From: Pyropia yezoensis
Taxonomy: Eukaryota; Rhodophyta; Bangiophyceae; Bangiales; Bangiaceae
DNA: 64,000 bases
Assembly (NCBI GenBank): GCA_009829735.1
Contig: CM020618.1
Span: 42,546,878-42,610,877 of the forward strand
Direction of reading: 5' to 3'
Positions 9,919 through 18,888 of the stretch are shown here, piece after piece. Position numbers and translations under genes: made by a program. Under the pieces are notes generated by a model. It saw nothing but the letters and a program-made list of their open reading frames with translations. It ran no database searches and was not told where the DNA came from. Numbering within the stretch: position 1 is the stretch's first letter; every line of letters starts with the position of its first letter.

Positions 9919-11080
9919 GCACCCCCCCCCCCCCATGGCGTCTGTGGCACCACACCACCAATGCCAGCGGCGGTAGGGGCAATGCCGCCGGCACCGACGG
10001 CGGCGGCGGCGGCGGCGGCGGCGGCAGGGGCCCCCTCCGCCCCCTCTGCCCCCTCTGCCGCGGCCGTCGCGGCCGCCGCGGCCGCCGCGGCCTCTGCGGC
10101 AGCCGCCGCCCGGGCGGCGGCGCGCTGGGTCAGAAACGCGTCGCGGACGCGCGCCCGCTCGGCGCGCTCCCCCCCCCGCGCCGCCGCCGCCGCCGCGTCC
10201 ACGTCGGCCGCGTAGGCCGCGTCGGCGGCCTCGTCATCGGCGGTGCGGGCGGCGGCGGCGGCGGCAGCGTCCGCGTCGGCGGCGGCAGCGGCGGCGGTGA
10301 GGGCGTCGTAGAGGGTGGCGCCGGGCGGGAGGGGGGGGTGGCGGGGGTGGGAGGGGGGGCAGGGGGGGGGAGGAGGTGGCGGAGGCCCCGGGGGGGAAGG
10401 GCGGCACTGCTGACGCGGCGGCAGCCGAGACGGTGGCAGGCGCCTGTCGGGGCCGCCGGCGGGCCGCCGCGTTGGCCGTCGCCGCCCCCGTCGGGCCGTC
10501 CTGCGACGACGGCGGCGGCGGTGGCGGCGGCAGCGGCGGCGGCCGGGGTGCCCGGACGTTGAGCCCCCCGCGGGCGGGCACCCCCCCGACGGTGGCCACC
10601 GCGGGCGGCGGCGACGGCGGCCGGGTGGGGCGGGTAAAGGTGTCGGCGAGCGTCCGGCGGCCGCCGGGCGGCCGCAGCGACCGCGCCGCCGCAACGGCAG
10701 CCGAGGAGATGGCGGGCAGGTTGGCGGCGGGCGTCGTTGGCATGGTGGCGGCGGCGGCGGCGGCGGTGGGTGGGGACGACGGCTGGTCCCGGGGGGGGGG
10801 GAGGAAGGGTGGGGGAGGGGGGGGGGGGGGGGGGCAAGGGCGGCAGTGCAGCAGATGGTGGGGATTGGGGGAATAAAGGACGGGGTGAGGGTGGAGGGGG
10901 GGGCGGGGGGGGCCAGCGTCGTGCCGCAGAGGGAGCTTCGCGTCCACGCCCGCGGCGCGCGGGGCACACGAACGCAGCTGCAGCGCCACGACTTTTGTCT
11001 TCGTCGGTCGGGGAGCGACTCTGGTGGGCAGAGTCACCATCACAACTGTTGGGACCTCTTTCTCCAGTTGATTTTTCATG
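9327..11080 (-). CDS. Hypothetical low-complexity Ala/Pro/Gly protein, frame uncertain
   Basis: Not recognised. A minus-strand ATG at 11079 opens with ordinary-looking sequence (KEVPTVVMVTLPTRV, then TKTKVVALQLRSC). Further on, LPAISSAAVAAARSLRPPGG in the same frame and, in another minus frame, ATLYDALTAAA and ERARVRDAFLTQRAAARAA look protein-like. Connecting them needs a frame change within the G/C runs at about 10320-10380 or an intron. The 3' end is a (TCC/TCG)n tract giving poly-Ser on this strand. The same tract read on the plus strand gives an acidic DE-rich tail ending EASP at a stop (9415-9417). Strand and frame are therefore not settled. Confidence 0.3.
9336..9410. repeat. (GAN)n purine-rich microsatellite
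   Basis: GAC/GAG/GAT triplets repeat for about 75 bp. It encodes poly-Asp/Glu on plus and poly-Ser on minus. Confidence 0.85.
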
Positions 11081-11829
11081 ACGTCGAGATTCTACGTGTG
11101 CGGGACCGTCCACGAATATGTACTGGAGGTACTGCCAAGTGGTACTTGTGGAAGGGAAAAGTGGCGATTAAGGGTGCGTACAGTGCTTGGCCACTGCAGT
11201 GTCTGTGGCGGGGCCGCTCCGGGATAGCCACGCCTCGGTCGCGGCCCCAGCGTCCTCCATCAAAAACCGCCCACAACACCGAGGTGTGACGTCACCACCG
11301 CGGGCCCGCCATCCTCGTGACGGGAACAAGTCCACGCGGTCACCAGTCGCCCGTCCGCCCGCGCGGCTGCCGTGGTGGCGCCCACCCGCACCGCGGCCGC
11401 AGCGTGTGCGGCACGGCCTCCGCAAAACGGCCTTCACCCCACGCCCCCCAGCTCGAGGCCGCGCGGACGAGGCTCGGGGGGGGCGGGTGCAGGGGGGAGG
11501 GGGGTGGGCCGACTGGCCCGCCCGCCGCTCAAGAGCGCGTCGCCGCGCGCCCGCGGGACAGCACGGCGGCGGTCGCCGCCGGGGGGGGCCAGCCGCCTCG
11601 CGCTCACACGCTCTTCCCCTGCGCAGGCACTTGCCCTCTTGGTCCCTCTTCTTTCCCCCTCTTTGTTTCTGCCACCCTTCTTCCCCATCTACGGTCGTTT
11701 TCTCCCCTCTTCCCTCCCCTCGCTCTCCTCCCTCTCTCCTCCCCCCTCTCCCTCTCGTCTCCCTCTTTACCCCACCCCCTCCCCTCTACACCGGTCCGCC
11801 GTCGCCCTCCCCCCTCTCCCCGTTCAACC
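11081..11829. other. Intergenic, including the pyrimidine-rich 5' leader of the MGSC-type gene
   Basis: From about 11620 to 11829 the plus strand is strongly C/T-rich, consistent with a transcribed leader or intron end. No supported coding sequence was seen in the remainder. Confidence 0.35.
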
Positions 11830-12201
11830 ATGGGCAGCTGCTTCAGCTCCCCTCCCCCCCCCGCGTGGTACGTGCGCCAAGTGTCGACCCGCCGGGACGG
11901 TTCCGAGGTCGCCTCCCGCGCCGGCCCCTACACCTTTGCCACCCTCGTGCAGATGCGCCGGGAGGGCACCCTCACCGACGACCAGCTGGTCAGCACCACC
12001 GCCGCGGTGTATCGGGACAAGGGGGACCCCGACGGGCCCCGCCGCGTCAGCGGCCGCTGGTGCCGCGTCGACCAGATGCCCGACGACCTCCACCGCCAGC
12101 TGGACGCGGAGGGCGGGCGGCAGGACGCGGCCGCCGCGGCCGCCGCACGGGCGGCGGCGCTCGCGGGGGAGGGGCCCGCCGCGCCCGTGACGGTTGGGTG
12201 A
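11830..12201 (+). CDS. Small predicted N-myristoylated/palmitoylated protein with a GYF_2-like segment
   Basis: This is a 123-residue protein starting at ATG 11830 (context CAACCATGG). The N-terminus MGSCFSS fits dual acylation: N-myristoylation at Gly2 with Cys4 as a palmitoylation site, which would place it at a membrane. Residues about 13-55 (WYVRQVSTRRDG...GPYTFATLVQMRREG..TDDQLV) resemble the GYF_2/DUF4339 fold, which has W...G...GP(Y/F)...L...G.L....LV. The C-terminus is Ala-rich. No other domain is seen and the partner is unknown. A GT-containing sequence just past the stop leaves open a longer spliced form. Confidence 0.6.
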   Translation: MGSCFSSPPPPAWYVRQVSTRRDGSEVASRAGPYTFATLVQMRREGTLTDDQLVSTTAAVYRDKGDPDGPRRVSGRWCRVDQMPDDLHRQLDAEGGRQDAAAAAAARAAALAGEGPAAPVTVG

Positions 12202-13620
12202 ACGGCGAGTGCCAGGTATGTGCGCGGGGGGAGGGGGGGGGGGGGAGGGTGTTCCCCACATACTGCGCCCCCGAGCGTGAACCATGTGTGGGGAAGTCGG
12301 TCGCCGGGGGAGGCGCTCCCCCACCCGCTCTGCCCCGCTGACGACGCGGGCGCTCGCCGCCGCGCCGCCGCGAGTCGTGGCGGGTGGTGAAATGGCGGGC
12401 GGGGACGGGCGCTCCCCCGTCAGTTTGGGGGGCGGGTGGCTCTTGGGTGGTGCGCCCCCCGCCGCGGCTGTCGCTGCTCTGCTGCTGCTGCTGATGCTGC
12501 TGTCGCCGTCGTCACCGCTGCTGCTTGCCTTTTTGTGTCCCTTGATGGCTAGGAGAATGGATTACGGAAGGGGGGGGGCGGGATGGGGGGGGTGCGAACG
12601 GCGCGGGTATGTAACGCCCCGCGGCACGGAGAGCGGGGGGCTGTCGCTCTGAGCAGAGGGCAGCGCGTTTTTGCGTGGAGGGCGACAGAAAAGTAACGCC
12701 GGCGGCCCCGAGGGGCGGTCTGCGTTCTTCGCAGTAGATTTTTCTTCTATCCTTCTCCTTGGCCACGCTGCGCTGCGAGATGTCCCCTTGGCTCCCCTCG
12801 CTGACCGCCAGAGGCGCGCGAGTCTGTCATGGCGGCGGCGGCGGCACCCTGGCCCGCCCGCCGCCGTCGCCGTTGCCGCCGCCACTGCCACCACCCCCGC
12901 CGCTGCCGCCGCCGCTGCCGTCGCCGTCGCCACTGGCACCTCGCCCACGGGCGGGCAAGCCACCCGCATCAGCCCCGCCACGCGGTGTGGCAAGCGGCGT
13001 CTACCCTCTGCCCCGCCTCTTCACAGGTCTGCAGGGCCGGGGGGGTGGCTGCCCACCGCCACAGGCGGAGCGGACCCGCCGCCGCCGCCGCCGCCGCCGC
13101 CACCGTCTCCGCCACCACCGTGCGCCCCCCCCCCCCCCCCCCCCCCCCCCCACCCCTCCCCCACCCCCGCGCCCCCCCCCCCCCCCCCGATTGCCCCTAC
13201 GCTCAGGCCGCCCGCCACCATCGCCGGTAGTGGGGGTGCCGGCGGCGATGGCGACCATGACGCTCCGCACGTCCACCGCGTGCTGAAGCGCCGTCCGTTG
13301 CGTGATCCGATACGAGCAAGATTTCGTGAAATTGAATTGAGGGGGGCCACCTTTGAATATACGTCCGCCTCAGGGTGCACTGAGGGCTTCACTGAGTGCT
13401 GATAGAACGTTGATCCGCATAAATTATCTTTTTTTTAAAGTTCGGGCGTTCGCTTGCGAGAGCTCCAACAGGTGCGCTTCACCGGCCTGCCACTCGACCC
13501 TGTACAGCGAGCTCGGCATCATTCTCGCTCGGGTTTTTCTTACTGCCACCACGGGAGGATCATCCTGGCGCCGTGTGCCAAGCCTCAGGCCCGCCTGAGA
13601 ACCTGTCGTTGCTGCACAGC
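12202..13620. other. Low-complexity GC-rich region, possible fragmented gene
   Basis: One plus frame (12671-13402) is open but mostly Ala/Pro. Its end (HRVLKRRPLRDPIRARFREI...) is non-repetitive and follows a possible acceptor (TTCACAG, about 13020-13026). No domain was recognised. A C27 homopolymer lies at 13125-13151. Confidence 0.3.
13125..13151. repeat. C27 homopolymer
   Basis: Twenty-seven consecutive C, followed by further C-rich sequence to about 13190. Confidence 0.95.
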
Positions 13621-14062
13621 AACAATATCACGCGCCTAATAGCATGAGATATACCTTTATTTGACAAATCATCCTCGCTGGGATAGCCAGCCGACGCTCG
13701 TTGCCCATCTGGAGCGCGATTTTCAAGGAGACCGGGACAGGCGACAGGACCCCCTGTGACGTCTCTGCGCTTGTGCTCGGTGCCGGCGGCCATGTTGCGT
13801 CGGCGTAGCGGCTGAGGTTGGTGTCGTGGCTCGCTGCGAGGCGGGCTTCTCGCCCGTGGACGGTGTCGGTGAGGCAGAGCTTGAGGACGGGCGTGGGGGG
13901 GGGGGGCATGGCGCTGGGGTGCAGGGGGAGCAGGGCGACTGGTGTCTGGGGGTGTTGAGGGGTTGGGAGTTGGTGGTGCGGTGGTGGTGGCCGGGGCAGA
14001 AGCATGGGAGTGAGGGTGGAGGGAGGGTAAGTGGGTGGCCATAGCTGGGGGGCGATGACGGC
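13621..14062. other. Flank of the tyrosine-recombinase element, no gene seen
   Basis: G-rich on the plus strand from about 13890, with no supported coding sequence. Similar G/A-rich sequence lies at the opposite flank (30.43-30.70 kb). Confidence 0.3.
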
Positions 14063-14094
14063 TTACTCATGCCTGCCAGACGCGGGTGTGCCAG
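14063..14094 (-). repeat. Repeat B, outer copy
   Basis: An identical 32-bp copy of 14513-14544. It marks the inferred 3' end of the element. Confidence 0.8.
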
Positions 14095-14306
14095 TTGGTT
14101 CAGTTTAGTAAGCCGCGGCCAGGCCAACCGGCCTGGCCGAGCATAGGGCGCGGGAAGTTGCCCGTGCCCACACAAGAGGGTAAACAGCGTGCCACCGCGG
14201 AGGTAGGCAGGCGTAAGAAGATAGTAAAGCAGAGAAAGAGGCAAGAGGAAAGAGAAGAAGGCGGCCGGGAGGTCGCCGACGGGCGCCACGCCGGGAAGGT
14301 GGGAGG

Positions 14307-14507
14307 GGCGCGAGGGCAAACGAACGTGCCGGTCGACGGCGGCCGGTGCGATCCCCCCGTCGCGCCTCTCCTCTTGTACCCGTCGGGCGGACAGGTGGCC
14401 CGGCCGCGCCGGATACACCAAGTAGCCCGACCCTCTCCCCCTCCGCCGGGGAGATCGGGATCCCACCCGCTAGGCACAAACATAACGCCTTAAACCTCAG
14501 AAACAAG
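14307..14507 (-). repeat. Repeat A, distal copy (A2) of the PAT-like element
   Basis: It matches 30208-30408 in the same orientation, essentially without mismatch over 201 bp. Confidence 0.9.
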
Positions 14508-14512
14508 CCACA

Positions 14513-14544
14513 TTACTCATGCCTGCCAGACGCGGGTGTGCCAG
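14513..14544 (-). repeat. Repeat B, copy next to A2
   Basis: A 32-bp sequence (TTACTCATGCCTGCCAGACG...) identical to 14063-14094. It lies immediately beyond the recombinase stop codon. Confidence 0.85.
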
Positions 14545-14576
14545 CAGAGGGAGAGGGCCGCGCTGGGTGACGACCG

Positions 14577-15620
14577 TCACGGGGCGGCGCGCAGCCAGCG
14601 GCCGCAAAGGCGCAGTGCCGCGGAGGAGAAGGGCGCCAGCACAGACACATACTTGGCGATGGCCGTGCGGGTGTCGTTGTCCTTGTGGCCCAGCATTGCC
14701 GCGACTGCGACCATCGGTACCCCGATAACGTGGAGGGCGGTTGCGCCACCTGCCCGGCAGCTGTACGACGAGTACAGGACGCCGGGCGGGGGGGCGGCGC
14801 CGAGCGCCGCCATAGCCTTGTGCAGCCACGAGGTCAAATCGTCCACCGTCGGTGCGCGGTGGATGGACGGGGTGGAGAAGACCATACGGTTTGGCGGGGC
14901 GGCGTCAGCGACCAGCTCGTCGCGCATTGCGCGCAGTAACGACAGGGCAGGATCGTGGGACAGCTTGGGGTCGCGTGGGATGGTGTAGACTAGCCGGCGG
15001 GGGTCGTCGCGGCCTTCGGCATTCTTGTACCGGTTCATGTTGATGTGGAACGCCCCATCCGCGAGCACGAAGATGTCCTGGAATTGCAGCTCGATGACCT
15101 CGGCCGTGCGGCGGCACACGAGGAAGCAAAGGACGATGGCGGTCAGCTGCCGCCGCCACTCGGGGTCGGGTACGCGTCGGGCTAACTTCATGATGTCCTA
15201 GACGTGCTCGGGGGAGAGCGGGCCGCGGGCTGCCGGCAAGGAGTTGGTGTTGTCGGCGACCAGGCGGGCCCAGCCCTTGCGGAGCTTGGCCAGCAGCTGG
15301 CCCGCGGCAGGCTTGCTAAAGCCTTTGGCCGCGTGCATGTTGTTGACCGCGGTGAGGTGGCTACGCATGGTGGACGGCTTGAGCCCGCGCTCGCACATGG
15401 CGGCAAAGTAGCATGAGATGGCAGCGTCGGTGGTGGGCAGGGCAGGCCACCCGTTGGCACTGCAAAAGTCGGCGTAGTACACCCATTGACGGTTGTAGCC
15501 GGCCGCCGTCCGGTGGGGGATGGCCGAGCCTAGGATGATGCGGGCCGTTGCAGCGCCAGCACTCACAGCGCCGACGGCGGCCACGGTGTTGGCCTCGGTA
15601 ACATCCCGCCACGCAACACT
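14577..15620 (-). pseudogene. Tyrosine recombinase of the PAT-like element (one in-frame stop)
   Basis: It would integrate the circular cDNA of the retroelement. The N-terminal core-binding part (YNRQWVYYADFCSANGW to KLRKGWARLVADNTNS) is followed by an in-frame TAG at 15198-15200. The catalytic domain then continues in the same frame: FLVCRRTAEVIELQFQDI (Arg box I), YSCRAGGATALHVIGVP (box II with Arg, but Tyr in the usual His position), and LGHKDNDTRTAIAKYV (box-II Lys/His region and the candidate Tyr nucleophile). It ends at TGA 14577-14579. The 5' limit is approximate because the frame overlaps the end of the RNase H frame. Confidence 0.8.
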
Positions 15621-16109
15621 TTGCGCGCAGGGCCGCTGCAGTCGATCCACAGTGCGGCCGTCTGCCAGGACGGCTGTCTGCCGCGCGCGGCCCATCGGCC
15701 GTGCGTGAACAGACGCGCCGACTGCGGGAGGTACACTGCGGCGCTGGATGCCGCCAGCAGGCGGCGCCACCACGGAAAGGCCGGCCATTCGGGAGCAATG
15801 ACGAGGGCGGCTGCATGGTCCCTCTGCAGCTTGGGTAGGACCAGGTCCAGCTGCGCGATCGGTGGGTTGACGTAGTTGGCAGCCCCCCCCCACGGCTGGG
15901 CCCAGCCGTCCATGGCCTCGGTACCGGCCGACATGAAGAGGCTGTTGAAGCGGGGTAGTTGGCGGTTTTCGGCCGTCGCGAAGCGGTCGATGTCGAAGGG
16001 CCCCCACGCGCGGGAGAGGGCGGCAAACACGTCCGCGTGCAGGCGCCAGTCCGACGAGTCGTTGTCTCGTGACAGCTTGTCGGCGCGCGCATTGGCGAGA
16101 GAGGACAGC
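15563..16109 (-). pseudogene. C-terminal part of RT-RNase H polyprotein of the PAT-like element
   Basis: This is the continuation of ORF2 beyond the chromovirus insertion. ANARADKLSR, then FDIDRFATAENRQLPRFNS, WAQPWGGAANYVNPPI and LVIAPEWPAFPWW are the signature run after RNase H in DIRS-order polyproteins. It joins 26934 in frame once the 10.8-kb insert and one target-site copy are ignored. The frame closes at 15563 and overlaps the recombinase frame. Confidence 0.8.
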
Positions 16110-16471
16110 TGTAGCAATATGGTTGTCCGTATTGTGACCCTAATATCACGGGGGCTACTTCTAATCCTTAACTTCAATTTGAGAGTCCGAGCTGGTCACG
16201 GTATCTATAAGTTACGTATGACCAGAGGGACTTGCATCTTGGGGTGGAGGGTAGTTAGTAGTGTCTCCGAGGGTTTATAACGAGGGGGCCGGTGGCGAAT
16301 CCACCGCCGGCCAAGGTAGAACAACAAACCCCTCCCATTTGGGCTCCCATCTTGGTCCCGTGGCTTGCGCTCCAAGGACAGCAACCTTGGCCTCCCGGTG
16401 ACGTTGGTGCCGATCCCCCTTGGTGAGTGTTCCCTGAGAGTGGACGTGCGACGGATTCCTATTGTGCTACA
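16110..16471 (+). repeat. 5' LTR of the chromovirus
   Basis: 362 bp, TG...CA ends. A TATAA-like sequence (GGTTTATAACG, about 16271-16281) is a candidate promoter element. Confidence 0.95.
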
Positions 16472-16492
16472 TTGGTGGAGCAGCAGGGGACG
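16472..16492 (+). promoter_or_regulatory. Candidate primer-binding site
   Basis: Directly after the 5' LTR, TTGGTGGAGCAGCAGGGGAC includes TGG, the complement of a tRNA CCA end. The matching tRNA was not identified. Confidence 0.55.
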
Positions 16493-16696
16493 GGTTTCCG
16501 TCACCCTTGTGGTGACGCCGTCTTCGGCCCTGGCACACGGATAGGGATCCGGTCCTTTTCTTGTACTCGTGGTGTTGCGACCTGATCGATTGTGTTGAGC
16601 TTTTACCTGTGACTGTGACATACTGTTACTCTCCCCAATCTACCCCCTCGCTCTCTTATTCGTGGTGATCGTTGCGTCGGTGGACTGATTGTGACT

Positions 16697-18880
16697 ATGT
16701 CTACCCAAGAGACGGGGAACGTTCAAGATGACGGATCGGCGTCGACGCCGACTCCGGAGGTGACTACGGGAACCGGGATCGGGAACCCGATCGATAACAT
16801 TGAGACGCCAATGCTTTCCGGTGCCGGATCGACGTTTGGCACGGCTCGGACGGCAGGAGGCGGGGGCCCGCCTCAACTGTCGTCGACCGACCTCACTCCG
16901 CCTCCTCCTTCACCAGGGGATTCCCTGATGGCATCATTGGCCCGCAACGAGGCCCGGTTTTCCGGGCTCGACGCCCGTCAAGATCGGACGGAGGACGCAA
17001 TGGCAGTGTTGATGTCAACACGGCACACGACGGGACCCCGTCGTGTTCCTCCCACACCGGTACGGTTCGAACCGGCCGGACTACTTTCGGAGTCCACCAG
17101 GGTCAATCCCGGGGTTGCTACTCCTGGACAACCCCCGGACACAATGGGGTATGGGTCCGACTCGTCGGCAGAGTTGGAACGGAGTCACACGGAGCGATAC
17201 GCTCGGAGCACCCGAAGCGGACTCCGCGGACACGACCCGGCGGATACGTACGCCGGGGGAGAGTCGGTTATTGGGGGAGGGGGTACCCTCTCGCAGTACC
17301 CCCACGACGAAGGAGGCCAGGCAACTCGGGTTCCCGAGGTGCCGACGCCTGAAGTACCATCTTCAGTGGTGGAAGCTATGACCGCGCAGGTAACTGCGAG
17401 CCTACTGAAGCGGATGGAGTCCGATGAGTTCGCTCATCAACTGGCTAAGCGACTGGATATCCAGGACGCTGACACGGAGATCGTCAACGAGGTCTTCCGG
17501 TCGGTTCTTACTCCGGAACGTTATCGTTTGGAGGACCGCTCTACCACCGTATCGGAATCGATGCGTAATACGTCGCATCGGGCGATCCGCTCTATGCAGA
17601 CCCTTATGAAGGGAGTCCCTATGTTCGGGGGGCCGAACGGACGCCCGTTGGCAGTCATCGGCTTCTTGACTAGCTTCAAGGCAGCCGCAGACAAGGCGCT
17701 CGTTAACGAGGGGCTGGCCCTGGAGATCCTCCCGTTCTTTGTTGATGAACGGGTGCGAGGCATTCTTCGCCAGGCATCCCCGATGCCGGGAATGAGGGTC
17801 GCGGCCACCCCCATGGATTACCGTGGGATATTGAAGGAGCTGCTGAGCAGCTACCTCAGTGAGGACAAGTGCGAGGACCACTATCGGGCCCTTCGCACTG
17901 CCACCGCCCAGTCCTGGGAGGATGAGGAGATGTTTGGACGCCGGATCCAAGAGCTCGGCTACGAGCTGGGGAAGCTCCTCGGAGAAGGGGAGCTACGGGC
18001 CATCCTGTTCGCAGGAGTACCCAACTACGTGCGGATATCCGCACGGGGCGCCAACACGGCACGGACGAACTTCAGTCGACTGATGCATATGTGCAAGTCC
18101 CTAGGGGACGCCTACCGGGTTCTACACCCGGAGTGTGCCTTGGCCCCGAAGCCCAAGGGTGAGGGAGGCAAGCCCAGTCTTACCCCGGTACCGAGGCAAG
18201 AGAAGGTGGAACGTAAGGCCGCACCAGTACTGGTGGCGACCGAACATACCCCTATTGGTGAGGATGACCCTCTAGTCGACCAACAGGGCCACCTGTTGCT
18301 ACCGGCGACGCCGGTGATTGATGAACATGGTACGGTAGCGTACATCGCCCCGGCTGGAACCCAGTTCCAGGTCAACGAAGGAACGGGACGGCGCGTCCCG
18401 TATGTGCGGACTACGGGGTACTCCCCGGTGACGGGTAACCCTCACCAACCCTTGCCAACATGGGCGGTGCGCACGGAGGCACCTCCGCAGATTGCGGGCC
18501 GACCCAACCGGTTGGGGGAGTCCATGTTCCGGTTGACCCAAGGACCCAAGGCCTACCAGGGAGCAGGCACTCGGGCGCCCGAGGGAGGCAACCGTAGCTA
18601 CGGGGCTACCCCGATGCGAACTCAAGGGGGGACCGGCACGTCCGGGTGTATGTTGTGTGGGGATCCCCAGCACTGGGTGTCTTCCTGCCCACTCATCCCC
18701 GAGGAGTCTCGGCGGGCAGCGGCGCAACGCAAGGCATCCACCGGGGGGTATCCCGCCCGAGCACCCGGACCCGCACCGGGTAGGCAGCCAGCTCCAGGTG
18801 GAGTACTGGCCGTCGAGGGGGCACCTCCTCAGCCGGATGTCCCGGCGGACAGCACCCTACCAAGGGCGGGAAACGAGTAA
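16697..18880 (+). CDS. gag: Chromovirus Gag
   Basis: 727 residues from ATG 16697. A polar, Thr/Pro/Gly-rich N-terminal third is followed by a helical capsid-like region (about residues 240-480, for example FRSVLTPERYRLEDRSTTVS and GFLTSFKAAADKALVNEGLA). A single CCHC knuckle near residue 651 (CMLCGDPQHWVSSC, C-x2-C-x4-H-x4-C) fits nucleocapsid. It ends at TAA 18878-18880, 8 bp before the pol ATG. Confidence 0.9.
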   Translation: MSTQETGNVQDDGSASTPTPEVTTGTGIGNPIDNIETPMLSGAGSTFGTARTAGGGGPPQLSSTDLTPPPPSPGDSLMASLARNEARFSGLDARQDRTEDAMAVLMSTRHTTGPRRVPPTPVRFEPAGLLSESTRVNPGVATPGQPPDTMGYGSDSSAELERSHTERYARSTRSGLRGHDPADTYAGGESVIGGGGTLSQYPHDEGGQATRVPEVPTPEVPSSVVEAMTAQVTASLLKRMESDEFAHQLAKRLDIQDADTEIVNEVFRSVLTPERYRLEDRSTTVSESMRNTSHRAIRSMQTLMKGVPMFGGPNGRPLAVIGFLTSFKAAADKALVNEGLALEILPFFVDERVRGILRQASPMPGMRVAATPMDYRGILKELLSSYLSEDKCEDHYRALRTATAQSWEDEEMFGRRIQELGYELGKLLGEGELRAILFAGVPNYVRISARGANTARTNFSRLMHMCKSLGDAYRVLHPECALAPKPKGEGGKPSLTPVPRQEKVERKAAPVLVATEHTPIGEDDPLVDQQGHLLLPATPVIDEHGTVAYIAPAGTQFQVNEGTGRRVPYVRTTGYSPVTGNPHQPLPTWAVRTEAPPQIAGRPNRLGESMFRLTQGPKAYQGAGTRAPEGGNRSYGATPMRTQGGTGTSGCMLCGDPQHWVSSCPLIPEESRRAAAQRKASTGGYPARAPGPAPGRQPAPGGVLAVEGAPPQPDVPADSTLPRAGNE

Positions 18881-18888
18881 GAGGAAGG

